Shown: positions 45,910-59,500 of the stretch, one piece after another | Layout of the letters: the number at the start of each line of letters is the position of its first letter | Position numbering within the stretch: position 1 is the stretch's first letter | Source: Steromphala cineraria | Lineage: Eukaryota; Mollusca; Gastropoda; Trochida; Trochidae | Direction of reading: 5' to 3' | Length of the DNA: 64,000 bases | Assembly (NCBI GenBank): GCA_916613615.1 | Contig: OU744731.1 | Coordinates: forward strand, 15,940,726 to 16,004,725 | Program-made: the position numbers and the translations under genes | The notes under the pieces: model-generated | What the model was told of the DNA's origin: nothing | The model's database searches: none | What the model saw: only the letters and a program-made list of their open reading frames with translations

Positions 45910-46270
45910 CCAGGCGTTACTTATTCAATACAAGGGATATTGATTTGTCCATATAGAATACGATTATATCAAAATACCTATTTCATGGGTTTGGAAAAGT
46001 TAAATACATAACAAAATGCAGATGTTTGTTTCAAAGTACAAGGGATATTGATTTGAGATATTAATGTATAACTAGGAAAATGATTATATCAAAATATCTT
46101 TTTCATGGGTTTGGAATAGTTAAATACATAACTATATGCAGGCGTTTGTTTCAAAACACAAGGGATATTGATTTGAGATGTTGAATTGTCATATGGAATA
46201 TGATTGCATCAAAATATTAATTTCAAGGGTTATGAGGAGTCAAATATATCAGTAAATACAGGTGTTTGTA
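45910..46270. repeat. Three ~115-bp tandem repeats
   Basis: ACAAGGGATATTGATTTG recurs near 45930, 46038 and 46158, with ATTATATCAAAATA, TTTCATGGGTTTGGAA and AGGcGTTTGTTTCAAA between. The third copy is more diverged. Confidence 0.85.
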
Positions 46271-46824
46271 ACATATTGGGCAGTTCAATGAAACCAAATG
46301 AAAATATTTAAAAAATCCTTTGACATAGGTGTGAAACATAAAAGTCAAAATATGAAACTAAATAGTTCCTGAAATTCAGTTTAATAGTCACTGATAAATT
46401 CAACCTTGAGTCCTGCATCAAATTCTTATAAAATTTATAAAGGACTCATAACGATTTAAACTTATAGAGGGACTCTTTCAAATCTGCTGAGACTTATGAA
46501 ACTTTGTGGTAGTGAATCCCTGGACTCAGCGTGTCATATTTGTATATTTATCACTGGATAGTATCTGCCTTAAATAGACAAATTTTACTACATTTTGAGA
46601 GTAATATCTTCCCAAAGTAGCCACAAAAGCACTAATTTGATGGTAAGCTGAGCATTTGCTAAAAATAGAAATATCTAAATATCTTAATAACCATAAAAGA
46701 ATTTTGGTTTCATCACCTAACAATAAGATATTTGTCTCTAAATAAAACAGTACATACATAGAGGTTTTCATTTATCAAAATATCAATACTAAAATGACTT
46801 CTACATCAATGATTCTTCTCTCAC

Positions 46825-47351
46825 CTGATCATGTAGATATTACAGTAACTGTCGAGTATGAAAGTGATCCTCGGAGAGAGATCCTTACTCTGTCCATCTG
46901 GAGGTGGAATTGTGATTATTCCATCTGTAGAAGATTCAGAATTTAACCCATAATGGGGTCCAAGTTTATGTTCTAAATGTTGGATAGCCCTGGTGAGATC
47001 GGCTTCCGACACTGCGAAAGTATTATATTGGTCTCGGTCAGGATTTTCTTTCCATAGTTCGTTGGCGGTGTCAAACACAACACGGAAAGTCGTGGCCTGA
47101 CAAGCACTACAGTCAGAGGAACACGACATCTTGCGAGTTTTTTCTGGAATGGGGTAGAGGCTACTGAGACTGGTGGTGGTTGATGTTCCGAGGTCGGAGG
47201 TATCCCCGGAGAAGCTATCCGTGGAGTGACTGCGGTCCATATCGAGGTAGATCCAACTGGAGCGGGGCGTGTGACGAGGGTAGCTCCGATCTCCAACTAT
47301 CAGGGACTGTCTGTACAGAGAGCTTGTCGGGGTGACAGGAGGCATGGTCAT
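46825..47351 (-). CDS. First coding exon of an unrecognised protein
   Basis: An open frame of 175 codons plus two bases starts at ATG 47351 and ends at a strong donor AG|GTGAGAG (46825/46824), phase 2. An in-frame TGA lies eight codons upstream of the ATG and no acceptor-like pyrimidine tract is seen just before it, so this is probably a genuine N-terminus. The peptide has a Ser/Thr/Asp-rich start (residues 38-65), a small Cys cluster (Cys77, 81, 84) and a charged, possibly folded stretch (TTFRVVFDTANELWKEN; then EADLTRAIQHLEHKLG). I do not recognise a family. The exon could splice in phase to the SLK/STK10-like exon at 22564 or to an exon I did not find. GC content is clearly above that of the surroundings. 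Confidence 0.72.
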
Positions 47352-48480
47352 AGATTGGACACAACTTGCATTGATTCAATCAAATCTCATCTTCATCAAC
47401 GACAAATCGAAATGTCTGTGTCAGAAAGATTTAACCTTAAACAAACAAAGGTTTCAGTATTGGCAAAAGTCACAAGATATCTTGTGAGAAATGAATGCCA
47501 AATGGTGGCTATATCCAATCTCTGATGATGATCTGAGTTATCAACTTACTTAATCCACAACACGATCTCTGTGATCATCTTCAAGTTATTGACTGACAGG
47601 AGGTGGAAAGATCAACACACAGGAACACACAAAGCCTGAAATAGCTTATAGTTTATATGAACTTCAACACAGAGCTATATAGAGTTTCCCTGCATATTTC
47701 TGGCATAATCTCCTGACCAGAGAATGGCTACATTCTGTGAGTGGGCAGCACATGAGATAGCTGCCTCTTATTCCCGATGTTGTCAGACATAATTGATAAT
47801 GATAAATGTTTACAATACAGCTGTCCCTATTGACAGTCTTGAGAAGAAGCTCCTCCAAAAATAATCAACAAAGCTTTGGTATTCCAAGACAGCCACATTA
47901 TCATAACATTTCCTCTGGGCTGCTTCCCCAGTGATGTCCTAGTCTGTGTAATGTCCAATAGTCCTGGGCTCAGTCTTACATGTGATACGGCTCAATACAC
48001 ACCAGCTGTGTCATGTAAATATACCTACAATGTCACAATTCACAAAGAGCACTTTCGACATGCGAAACTATAGAGTATCCAATGTAACACCTATCTTCCC
48101 AATGAAGATAAGATCAAGTATAATGTCCACAGTGCTCTCAGATCTTCAGAGAGACCTGTTCAGTCACATGCATGCATGTACGTATGAACACTGATCCAGC
48201 CCGAGACAGGTAACAGCTATAGATCCAACCAGCCTCTCTCATGCAATGACGAGTAATGCCAGCCACTCACTCTGTGGGCTACAGGCAGGCTACAAGCAAG
48301 TCGCGCACATTTCCAACCATTTCCTTGGCAACCAACCAGTGGCTGGTGTGTGGAGTTGTTTGCTGTAGCGGACAGTGTGAGGAGTAGAGAAGTGTCGAGA
48401 CAAGCGAGTCTGGGACTGGAGAGAGTGGACAGAGACTAACGAAGGGAGACAAAGTACCAAACTCTGTGATGGAGTAATTG
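47352..48480 (-). promoter_or_regulatory. Probable 5' UTR and promoter region upstream of the 47.3-kb exon
   Basis: Sequence immediately 5' (minus strand) of the putative first exon. The part at 48180-48480 is GC-richer and free of repeats compared with the neighbouring AT-rich DNA, as expected near a transcription start. No TATA box or initiator was confidently placed. The short ORFs here on both strands lack support. Confidence 0.3.
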
Positions 48481-51400
48481 CTCTCCTCTCACCATTAGTT
48501 TAGTTAGCAACAGTAGCTAACTATAGGACACTAGTATTCAAATCTATTCAACTTTAATATCAAAATTGCTGTCATAGGTCCTTGTTTAGTGATTTATGGG
48601 TTTGATTTAGATAATATATTTCAAGATAGATAATTTGGCAAATCTGCAGTTATAATTTCATGAGAGAGAATTGAATAGAGTGCAAAAAGACAGTAAATAG
48701 ATAAATTTTGGGCTGCTGTTGATTTTTTTCATAAAGAAAGATAGCTAATTATAGGGGATAGGAAATAATAAAATATGCAACCCCCTTTTTGAGAGAGAGA
48801 AAAGTTTTGAGTAGAATTAATAGCATAATATTTTGGGAGAATTAATTGGTTAAATATAATCAATGATACACCAGGAAGCAAATGACTCAGGAGGACAGAA
48901 AAATGCTGACACGATTATTTCTAAAGAAATGGAGAGGAAATTACTTGAAAATTACATGGAAATTAGCCCAAGTTGAGAAACTGTCAATTGGTTTATTCTT
49001 AATGATAGTTCAGAAAGAAAACTGAGAGCTGTTAACCACAAAAAATGCAATTTTGTCACAATTATTCCAGAATTACAATCAGAACTTGGCCAACCTAACA
49101 AAAACTATATATCATTATTTAAATATGCATGTGCTGTGACTTGTGCTTGACATATAAACCAGCAAAGCATTTCAACTACCTTACACAGAGTGGCTAAATA
49201 ATGTCTGGCTAAATTAACTTCAACAACAACTCAAAGAGGCAAAACAGACCATTATAATACTTTTGTCTCCTTATAAAATTGTCCACGATAATTATTTTGA
49301 GGAACAAGTTTTAGCTTATAACCACTGCTAATATTGCTGCACAACTTCTTTATATATATCTTTTCCAAAGAAAATATACTTTGACTACTAAATCAATAGC
49401 AGACAAGTACCTACACCACTCAGCTGTCGGAATGAATCAGCCATTATTTTGGGTGCCATTTCTTCTGAGGAAACAAAGTAGCTAACCCTTGGATGTTGTA
49501 ATTGGTCTGCAACAACCATTATTTTGACAGCGCTAAACGGACGGTGGCTAACTGTAGCAGACAATGTCTGCAATGTTGTAATAGCTTTGGTCCATGCAGT
49601 ATTTTGAGCAACATTACTTTCCAGAACCTAATCATCAGCTCTTTTCCTAAGCAAACAATTCAGCTCTTCATTGAAGGGCATATGAGTTTTCTAACCTTTT
49701 GCTTTGGTTAGTGAGAAAATATTATGGCTAATGACTTCTTTCACCTTTGGACATAAGGTTGAGTGGAATGAAAGAATTAGACTTGAAAGAAAGCCAAACT
49801 ATGATGTCTTTCACCTTTTGACATAGGGTGGAACTGTATGCAAGAATTGAACTTAAGAAAGCCATACAAGAAAGATTTTGTAAGACAACTGATCAATTTG
49901 ATTCATATGTAATAATTAGGGTGGTTGATGAAAAGAAATTACGCATCAGCAAATTTGAAGAATTCTCTTAGGTATGCATGACTACACTGATAACTTTTTA
50001 CCTGAAAGAAAGCCCTTTTAAAAATGATGGATTTTTACTAAGTAATGATTTGTTATATCAATAAATACTGACTTAATACTCATTACTCAACCCTGTATTC
50101 AAAGGCATACAAATACTGATGCAATATTTATTAATGGTTTGTAATTTCAATCAAAACTGAAATTGAGGCTTTAACTTTTTACTTCAAGGTTCAAGAATAT
50201 GCAGATGGCATATATTGATGCTAAATCTTTAATTGTTAATTCAATAAATGGTGGGTATAATGCTGTAACCCTAAAAACATATCTACAGCTAAAAGCCATT
50301 TCAATTCAATTTTATACAGTTTTGATTCCTATGAATAAGTCAGTAAAATTAAGCAATGATGGTAATCAGTAGAGCTATGATACATTCCTTCAAGCATGAT
50401 TTCCCTCTGTTGTTCCACTTGTCAGTGAAAGCTGACTGCTGTATTAGTCCCGTCATTTCGCCTGAGCAAACTCATAAGGAAGCTGTCATCCTAATTTGCT
50501 AAGCAGATGTCAGCTATGCTCTCTAATTTGCTTTATTGATAGTCAACCCCCAGGAAGCCATTATGTCTTACATCAATACTGAGGAGTTCAATAATTAATC
50601 AACGTAGAAAGGTAGGTGCCACAAAGGTATTGATCAAGAATTATCTCTAATAATACAGGTAACATTTCTATCATCGTTGAACAAGTAGCGTGATAAAAGT
50701 ACTGGTAATTGTTTATAAATCATAAAACCTTCAAAGGAAATATTTCTAACATAAATCATGTAAGAAACTTTACCCAAATAGAATCATTGAATCTCATAAA
50801 ACCTAAAAATATATATAGGAGATAAATCACTGAATTCATTAATTTCATATTAAGTTAAAGTAATTGGAATTTTCATCATTGAAATTTGTTCAGCGTCCTA
50901 ATGATCATTACTTATAATTTCAAATTAGACATTTGTCCCTCATTGATTTTGACCAGGCATTTCCTCTTAATTAAATCCACTTATCCTGTGATTGTTAGAA
51001 CATATGGATCAATCAATACCATTTCAATTCATTTTAAATTCTACATCTGGCCTTTCATTGGCTGGTGTTACAGCTTCATACTCAGAGTAACCTAAAAGTA
51101 TTAATGAGACCATAAACCACAATGTGGCACATTGTTAAATGTGTGAGGGTGATATATTAGTTAACACATCTCCAACTCATATCTGCATTGTTGATATCAA
51201 TAACAATTGTACATACAATACACATTAGGTGATGATACACAACGTAGATCATGTGGAGCTGTACACTAGATCATGCTAGCACATACATACATAAATACAT
51301 ATATATATGACAGGTGTGCTTACGAGAACATGCAGCTTCCTGCCATACCAATATTGGTGCTTGGCCAAGATGAATACAGTTCATATACATGTGTCAAAAT

Positions 51401-53500
51401 AGTCCTATATATATTCATGAAAGATGGATTTTGCCAATCACACAAGCAAGTTGTTGTTCTATTTTGCTATTCACTCCATTTATTCCATTCATTTCATATC
51501 AAAGTCAGTTGTGTTGTTACTTGTCTGTTTTAAATCTAATTAGTTGCTCAGCACTTATGTATCTGATGGTTATATTTGTAAAAACGTAAGAAATACTTTT
51601 AGGAAAATTACATTTATTACTTAGGAATACCAATTAATAAGTATTTTTTTTCTGTAAAGGAGTATTGGTCATCGATCAATGTTGTTTTTTCTCAGATATT
51701 GAATTGTAATTTACAAATGTTGGACAACTGATATTCAATATTCTTTATTGAGACATTGCATGAGCCATATCACTCCCAGGGGAAACGTTCAAACTTTTCA
51801 ATACCAACTTGCTCAAATAAGTTCTCAGGTGATTATTCATTCGACAGAGGTTTGGACCCTGTGCTGATTGGGAGACAAAATGTTTAGAGCCTTTATCAGT
51901 AAGAAATATGGATTTCACCATTGGTATTATTTAAAACAGATATTGAAATAGATAACATATTTGACACTTGACATTTATGATACAATTTTAGTGTTGTTAA
52001 TGTTTTTCTACCTAAGCAAAAAAATAAATGGAGTGCATTATTGATTAGTAATGCTTTGGCATTATTTCAAAAAGTAATTTGGAAACCGCTGTGTATTTTA
52101 ACAAATTTGGTAATTAGATGAGAATACAAGCAGAATAACAAGTCATTCAGGGAGACTCTGACACTTATTTCATATACAATATCTTCCTGAGTCAAGTCCA
52201 CTGTACATGATCACAATACCCTTTTTTTTCATTGACGAACAAGTGGACAATTCATGTCACACTTTGTCTTTTTGAAGAACTCTCATAGCCTTCAAGAAAG
52301 AAATATCGCAATTAGCCTCTCTCATAAAAAAGATTTGGTCTCTAATGAAGATGCCATACAAAAATAGCATCTATTCAGCGGAAGAGGACCCAATTATTCA
52401 CATAAGAAATCCAATCAAAGAAAAGAATGACTACTTTGCATAAGGGGCCAGACGTAATAGAGTTAAAGGAAGCTTTCTCTACAGGTCTGAATCAAGACAA
52501 AATAAAGTTTAAGGAAGCTTCCTCTCCGGCTCTGAATCTCCTGGCTTAGCATCTAGGTAATGGCACAAATCTCTTCCGCTAGGACTTCCTGGGTTTCAAT
52601 TATGGAGTTGAACCGAGGGGTAACCTGTTCATGGCCGGAGTCCAGCTTCTACACTGATGGAGTTTCTAGCTTTACATATAGAGTCGCACTGCACTGTCAC
52701 TGGCTCCTGTCCAGATAGACTCTAGCAGTCTCCATGATAATCATCAAACACTGTCAGAAGATGATGGAGCAATGTTCTTCTTACATCTTGTGATCATGAC
52801 ATATTGAGAATTGTCAAATAGAGGGACTGTATTTTGTATAGCTCAGGAATGAAAGGACATTCTCTCATGGGTTGGTTAGATGGAGGATTTCAAAGTGATA
52901 TCAGAAGATGGTTGTGTGTGCTTCTTAAAAGATATGTAGCTGTTGTGCTTAGGGAGAATAAATAAATGACATTGAATCTTAATTTATGAAACTGATGTTT
53001 TTATGGATTGAAAAGACATTATTTGATTGGTTGGTGAAGATGACAAATCCAATGTTTAAAGGAGTCATAAGATAATAGATAGAGAAGCTCTCTTCTTAGG
53101 TATTCAGCTTTTTCTTAGGTATTTAGCTGTTGTGCTAAGAACAAATTGAGAACTGTCATATAAGACCATAAAGGAATTGTATTTTAGATTTAAGAAATGA
53201 AACGACATACTTTAAGATTACAAGAATTTCACAATAATATCCTTTTAATGAAAAATTTTATGGTTTATTGAAATCATTTTGTGAAAAGCACCTAAAAATA
53301 TGGCAAATCAGGTCTCAATGGTATACTTGAACTTTAGCTTGAAAAGAGTCACCACTTATCCAATTTTAATCATCCAGTCCAAACTCAAAGAAATGAAACT
53401 GTATTCATATATGCATCATAGTCTTTTTGCCAGGCAGAAGAGGTGTTTACCCCAAAAACCAATTAGAAATCTATGTCACAGTATGTCACCAATCTGAACC
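48481..53500. other. AT-rich DNA, no gene seen
   Basis: No supported gene. A ~77-bp duplication lies at 49728-49870 (CTTTCACCTTTtGGACATAaGGTnGA, then GAAAGAAAGCCA), and two diverged copies of AAGGAAGCTTnCTCT stand at 52467 and 52512. Other short frames lack motifs. Confidence 0.45.
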
Positions 53501-53703
53501 ACTAGTTAATCATAAGCAAGAGTAAGACATCCATCACATGGTGCTGGGTCCCCCAGTGTATGTATGTATCCTGGTTGGCTGGACTCCAGGTGGGGAGGGA
53601 GAGAGAGAAGACTCAGGACGCCAGTGTGGGACAGGATGGAGTGGGTCCCTCGTCTATATCTACACTCCACACCACCTGTCCTCATCTTGGCAAAATAGCG
53701 GTA
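53501..53703. other. GC-richer patch, possible exon of unknown strand
   Basis: This patch stands out from the AT-rich surroundings and is open on both strands. The plus strand has a CCCCCAG acceptor-like site and a CTCCAG|GTGGGG donor-like site. The minus-strand frame reads through CRYRRGTHSILSHTG. No family is recognised, so no gene is called. Confidence 0.25.
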
Positions 53704-53852
53704 TACAGTCAATCAAAACTGAGAGTCCTTGGGACTCAGACAATATATTTTTGAGAGTCCATTTCAAATTTTAGTAGTTTACGGTCAATCAAAACTGAGA
53801 GTCCTTGGGACACAGAGTTTATATTTTTGAGAGTCCATCTGAAATTTTCAAC
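53704..53852. repeat. ~80-bp tandem duplication
   Basis: GTCAATCAAAACTGAGAGTC, then CTTGGGAC and ATATTTTTGAGAGTCCAT, occurs at 53708 and 53786 with few differences. Confidence 0.9.
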
Positions 53853-55761
53853 TAATAATGGATGTCTCACACTTTTTAAAAGGTTGATAAACATTTGCCA
53901 ATTATTAGATGGTTACATGTTTAATATCATCTTGTCCTTTAGTCATACTGAAATGCAGTTGTTGTCAAAAGATTTAATTTTGATATTTGAATCAGAAAAA
54001 TACTGCATATCTGAGGTCCCATTTTCTAGGGGGTACTCCAGACAATTTCCGTGTCAAATACTCAAATAAGTTGAATTCCGTAAAACTCTGGCATCACTGC
54101 AGCCACTTGCATCTGCATCTCTTGCCTTCAGATATTTTAATTATACTGACTTAACAAAATTATTTTGAAAAAAAAAACAATCAATTTTTTTAATATCTTG
54201 CCATAAAAAAATATTGCCTTGACTTACAGTTCTTTTATTTTGTGCATAAACTTGACATTAGGAAATGACTTAGTAACTAACCTCTGCCTTGAAGCTTATC
54301 TTTAAGAATAACCTACTGCAGATCCTTTCAAGATTTTCATTTCCAATAATGGGACAAAATAATTTACATGACAACTTTCATATTATATGCACACAGTTTT
54401 TGAGAATTTCTTGCTCAGGTGAATGCTAAATTCTAAAAATACTAATTAGATAAACAAATTAAATATTAACATTCATTTTCACAGAATGATATACATAATT
54501 TCAGATCACTTTTCCTTTTTAAGTCCATGAAAAGTGTCAAGACGTAACTCATTTTCAAGAATAACCCAAATGATGTAGATAATATATTTCTAATTGCAAC
54601 ATATAAGTGTTTTGACAGAGTTCTGAGCTTTCTTGGCTATTCTTGTACCATCCTATGTTATTGGTTCAATACATTCAGAGTATTCTGGTATTGACCAACG
54701 GAGAGGTGAGTCACTGGATTAGGTGGAATATTAAGTAGTGATCAGAACTTTCCGGTCTGACATACATCACAGCCATTTGATTACTGCACCCACTCCTACA
54801 AGGCTTCCTTGGAAGATCAACTTCATTATTATGCAATGTTTTATGATTCTTATCAATGCAAAGTGGTATTGTGCAACACATATACGTTTAATATGATATA
54901 TCTATTTATCAAATATTTACAATTTTCTCTTATTTTAGAAAAGATTCTTGCCCCCAAACCATCTGTTGCCAATGGTTGATTTTGGTTGATTTCATTACTC
55001 ATCAACATAATCATGAGGACCATTAAAAAAAAAAATTGTATCAAAATGCCCATGTTTTTCTTGATTTTAGCCGAAAAGTTAACTGATATAACACTGAGTT
55101 GTCTCACCCTTGTCTAAACACGTTTTGAAATTGTCTCTCCCTGTTTTATGCTCCCTGTTTTAGCAAAAAACACATGTAAATTATAGAAGATTGATCCTTA
55201 TGAAAAACATGTTAGTGTAACCACAATAAATGACCATTAAATATTGCTACAGGCCAATATATTAGTCTTGCATATCATAATTGTTTTTTTATCTTTTTAT
55301 ATAATGTAACATGATGAATAATACTCATCAAATCAATTTAAGGACCACCATGATAATTTAATATTGGGATATTCTATATTCTATGTGGTCCCTAAATTTG
55401 TTTGTTGAATATATATAGATTCTATATTATGCAGTGCACTGTAATATGGACAGATGTAGATGAGTCACATATTCGTGTAAAGCTATTAGAACTTTCTAAC
55501 ACTGCCTTCCCGTGTCATATCCCACCAATATCATACATTTTGTAGTGCTAAAAATGGACCATGTGAAAAACACAGTGTTAGCCGTGATGCTGATAATGTG
55601 TATTTGATGCACCAAATATTTTGCATACGAATGACATTACCAATTAAAACCTAAAATACAGTTTGTAATTCATACCAACGTAAATGTAAAGCATACATCT
55701 GGATATTTCTATCAACGTATTACATTCATTCATATTTGTCATCAAAACAAGTTTATCACAC
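53853..55761. other. AT-rich DNA, no gene seen
   Basis: Only short frames without motifs or splice support, and no repeat worth naming. Confidence 0.45.
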
Positions 55762-56507
55762 TACCGTATCCTCGCATATAAGGCCCGGCAAACAAATATC
55801 TTAAAATATACGGGGATGGGCCTTAAACCGTGGGAGACCCCAACCAAGAAAATCATTGTTGTGAGTTGCATTGAAAATTGACATCGATACGTTTGACTGT
55901 TGTTCAGGTCTTCTTTAATATCAAATGAAACTTTTTTCCAGACGTATATTATTAAAAAGAATCAAAAAAAATAATTGCAAGTGCACATTTACACTGTTTG
56001 TTGTTTGTTGTAAAAAGATAACATAATATTATAATATTTCTTTGAACTTCGATTAAATATGATAAATAAGTTTGGAAATGTGCCATATAAAACAATTAAC
56101 ATGGATAACAAATCTTCTAAAGCTATAGTTCTTGATAATATTTTGGGAATCAGATATTTCAATTCCCGATCGCTGATGCAAGTGAAGCCACATACAGCGT
56201 GATTTCTGCTGAAATTTAACAGTACGTGAATGATGAATTAATATTTTAAAACAATATATTATTATGTATTTATTTATTCACAATGTATACAGTCATTAAA
56301 AACAACAACAGGACAAAGGTATTTTTATCTTACAAGTTCAATACTGAAATGACATCGATGTAAACTTGTGCATTTGATTCCGGTTTAAATATCGCTAATT
56401 CGATTGTCTGACAGTCAGTCACCTGGCCTCCATTTGGTGTCAAATTTCCCAGAATTGGGGGGTGGGCTTTAGTTCAAGTATGGGCTTATACCCGCAAGGA
56501 TACGGTA
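55762..56507. mobile_element. Non-autonomous DNA transposon with terminal inverted repeats
   Basis: The left end TACCGTATCCTCGC followed by ATATAAGGCC is matched by the inverse of the right end (TACCGTATCCTTGCGGGTAT, then AAGCCC). TA stands at both outer edges, which would fit a TA target duplication. The 746-bp body is AT-rich with no ORF over 60 codons. Superfamily assignment (Tc1/mariner-like from the TA) is tentative. Confidence 0.82.
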
Positions 56508-59500
56508 TGTCATAGTCATAACTCCTAGCAGTAACTCATCAATTCCACCTTTTTGAAATGCTTCGTGTGTTTGTGTGAAGTGTTCAAGCACTTAGAGAAC
56601 AACAAATTGACGACTTTATCACTAAGAATTTAGGCAAGAATTTGTTTTTAAAATAATTCTGATATATATGAAATATGCAAAAATATAATAGCAAAAACAC
56701 AAGTTGTTATCTAAATCTAAATGAAGTGAAAGTGGGGTCATCAAGGCTCCTAATGAACAATACTTCTCATCCATTAATGGTGTAGGCAGACACAATTATA
56801 GCTCTATTTATGACTACAAGCCCATGACTACCTTTCAATCAAATGATGTAAGCTTCAATCAGGTGTCTTATTCATAAAGTTATAAATAATACTGTTCTAT
56901 GAATAGCTCATACGTCCATCAGAACTCTTCATACAATCAGTGGAATCCTGGTAAATTACTTCTGATGTGCAATTAAAGATAATTTCCACCCGTTCAGGTG
57001 TACAATGTTATGATTGTACAACCATAATGTACAGGACCAGAAGGCAGTTTGGTATAGCCTCTAGTAATCTACTGATTGCAGTGAATAAAGTAAACTTTAA
57101 ACGTGCAACATTAGAGCAAAATTATCTTGAAGTTAATTGTATTGGTAGAACTATACACTGGCCAGCCTTTCTAAGATTGTCTGATTTTGGTTCAGATTAA
57201 TAATTTTCAATTTATCAATTTCAACGGTTGTTTTGAGAAGATTTTTTAATATTGATTCTACAATTGCAAAATACTTTCTCTAAACAAAAATATCTTTATG
57301 AAGTGATGTTTTTATTTATTCAAGTATATAATGAATAAATTGTTCAGCAAGAATAAAAGGTTTATATGCATTCAAAATTTCAATCTTATAACCATTACAT
57401 TTATATACAGTGACAATCAATCTTTGAAGGTTCATTTTAATACTGCAAACAAAATTTGGTTTTAAATCATCTTTCAAAACAACTATTTTCAATTACCAAA
57501 GATATTTCATGAGACTATTTTGATGGTAACTACCATTTCATTTAATTATTCTAAGTTAATGTCTGTAAAAACACTTTAGATTTTTATCATAGTGATTTCT
57601 TTTCAAATCAAAACGACTTAGCAGACAAATTACAAACAGATGACTTTACTGATTCAAGAAATATCATCATGGGGATCTTTCAATTTCAAGGGTTGTTTTG
57701 AGAGGATTTTCTAATACTGATGCTACAATTGGCAATTACTTTCCCTGATTCCTCAACATGCCAAAGATGAGATGCAAGCAGAGATATTTTCGTAATCATT
57801 TTTTGCAGCTCCTCGATGTGCCGAATGATTGGATCCTAACAATGGTTATTTCCTTAATGTGTCGGAATGTCCCTCTGTCCACAGCTGAATTTTGAGTCGA
57901 GGAATCTTGAGTCGATGAGTCATGGGAGACTCTCAAGTCTGACTCAGAATCCAGCATGTTCTGGAGTTTTTAACTTCTGTTCGTAAATCTTAACTTTTGA
58001 AAACCATAAAATGTGACCGTGGAGGTTGTTATGAAGTTCTCTTGGAGAGTTTTGAAAGCCTTGGATGTTTTTAGTTCTTTTGTTCCATGCTTCTAAGACT
58101 TTTAATGTCTGTTTCATTATCCTCAATCTTAAAATCTCTTGGACACAATCATAATTCTGTCATATGGTCTGTTTACAGAATTTTATAAAAGAAAATGATA
58201 TGTTCTTTTTCCAAAATTTAGGCCGATCAAATGTGACAATTGAGAAATTTCTAGATTTTGTCAAGATTTCCATTTTAAAAACAGCCCCAGATCTCTCAAT
58301 TTTCAATTTTTAAATATTTCTATAAAATTTCACATCAAACAACTTGCCTAAGGTCCTTGGCTGTGTGACCAATAAAATATTCCTCTACTTTTGTCAAAAA
58401 TAAATAGTTTTGATTCCTGTATTTGGTCACTCCAGAAAGGCTTAAAAATTGGTACTCAAAAGGTAAAAATCTGAATGATTGAACAGTCAGGGGTTGGAAT
58501 TCCACCTAGCGAACCTCTAAACCATCACCTTCTATCAATGTTGTTGGAACTGTTACGTTGCACAATGTCAAAACTTATCAACCAAAGAAGTCTGAATGAT
58601 GGACGCTAGGGGTTTGACTTGAAATTTCACAAAGTTGAAAAGATCTTTATTCTATTTTCTTTTTAACCTGATTGACTACCTGTAAAGTTCAAGAAGTCAT
58701 TAAACTATTTTTTTAATCAGTGAGAATATAAATACACATGAACTTGGGTTCTTACAGTCAGAAAATGAGTCTTCCCAAGTCTTGCTTTTAGAAATACATT
58801 ATTCAAAACTAAATTTACATTACAGAAATGAATAAATTCTGGGTCATATTCCAACTTAAAAGCTGAAATATTTCATACAATAAATCTTCATTTTAAACAA
58901 TTTATCATTTTGACTAATTCTTCATAAATCTTTTGATCCTGAGTCTGTAAAATTTGCTTCTGACAATTTCTAACCTAAATCTTTAAGATCTCTATCCACA
59001 AATGTCCACAACAATTGCATAAATCCAAGATCTCAAACCTCATTTAGACTCTTATCAAAAACAAACAGATTCATTATTCTGCATAGTGCAAATTAATCTC
59101 CAAATGCCAATATTTTGCTTTAATTAGAGCAGATAATGACTCTCTTTTTTCATAATGAGAAGAAAATACAAGTTATCTGGCTTTTTTAATTAAGAAATAG
59201 CCTCCAATGATATGTCAACATTGATTAAGACATAGCTCACTGTGCCAGAAAAAATACCAATTACAGAATAATTCTGCCTAAGGAACATTGGTCACACTAG
59301 ATAAAAATCATGACATTTATCACTACTACAAGATTTGTGTTCATATTCAAAATTAATTCATTTTAACGGAAAAAAATTTACCTGAGGAAAATACAGCCGA
59401 GCTTTTACAAAATATATCACAAATACATAACTTCTTACAAAGATTATGAATTGAATGGTTTGTATAAAGATATATATATTATTTGGCATATTACAGGAGA

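Noticed and set aside
46973..47525. Other frames over the 47-kb exon on both strands
   Set aside because: They overlap the frame that has an upstream stop, ATG and strong donor; their composition is less protein-like.
59380..59410. Minus-strand IFLR-like frame ending at CAG|GTAAAT in phase 2 as the missing exon before 22564
   Set aside because: Only four residues resemble the expected FLR motif, a stop lies a few codons upstream and no acceptor is convincing.
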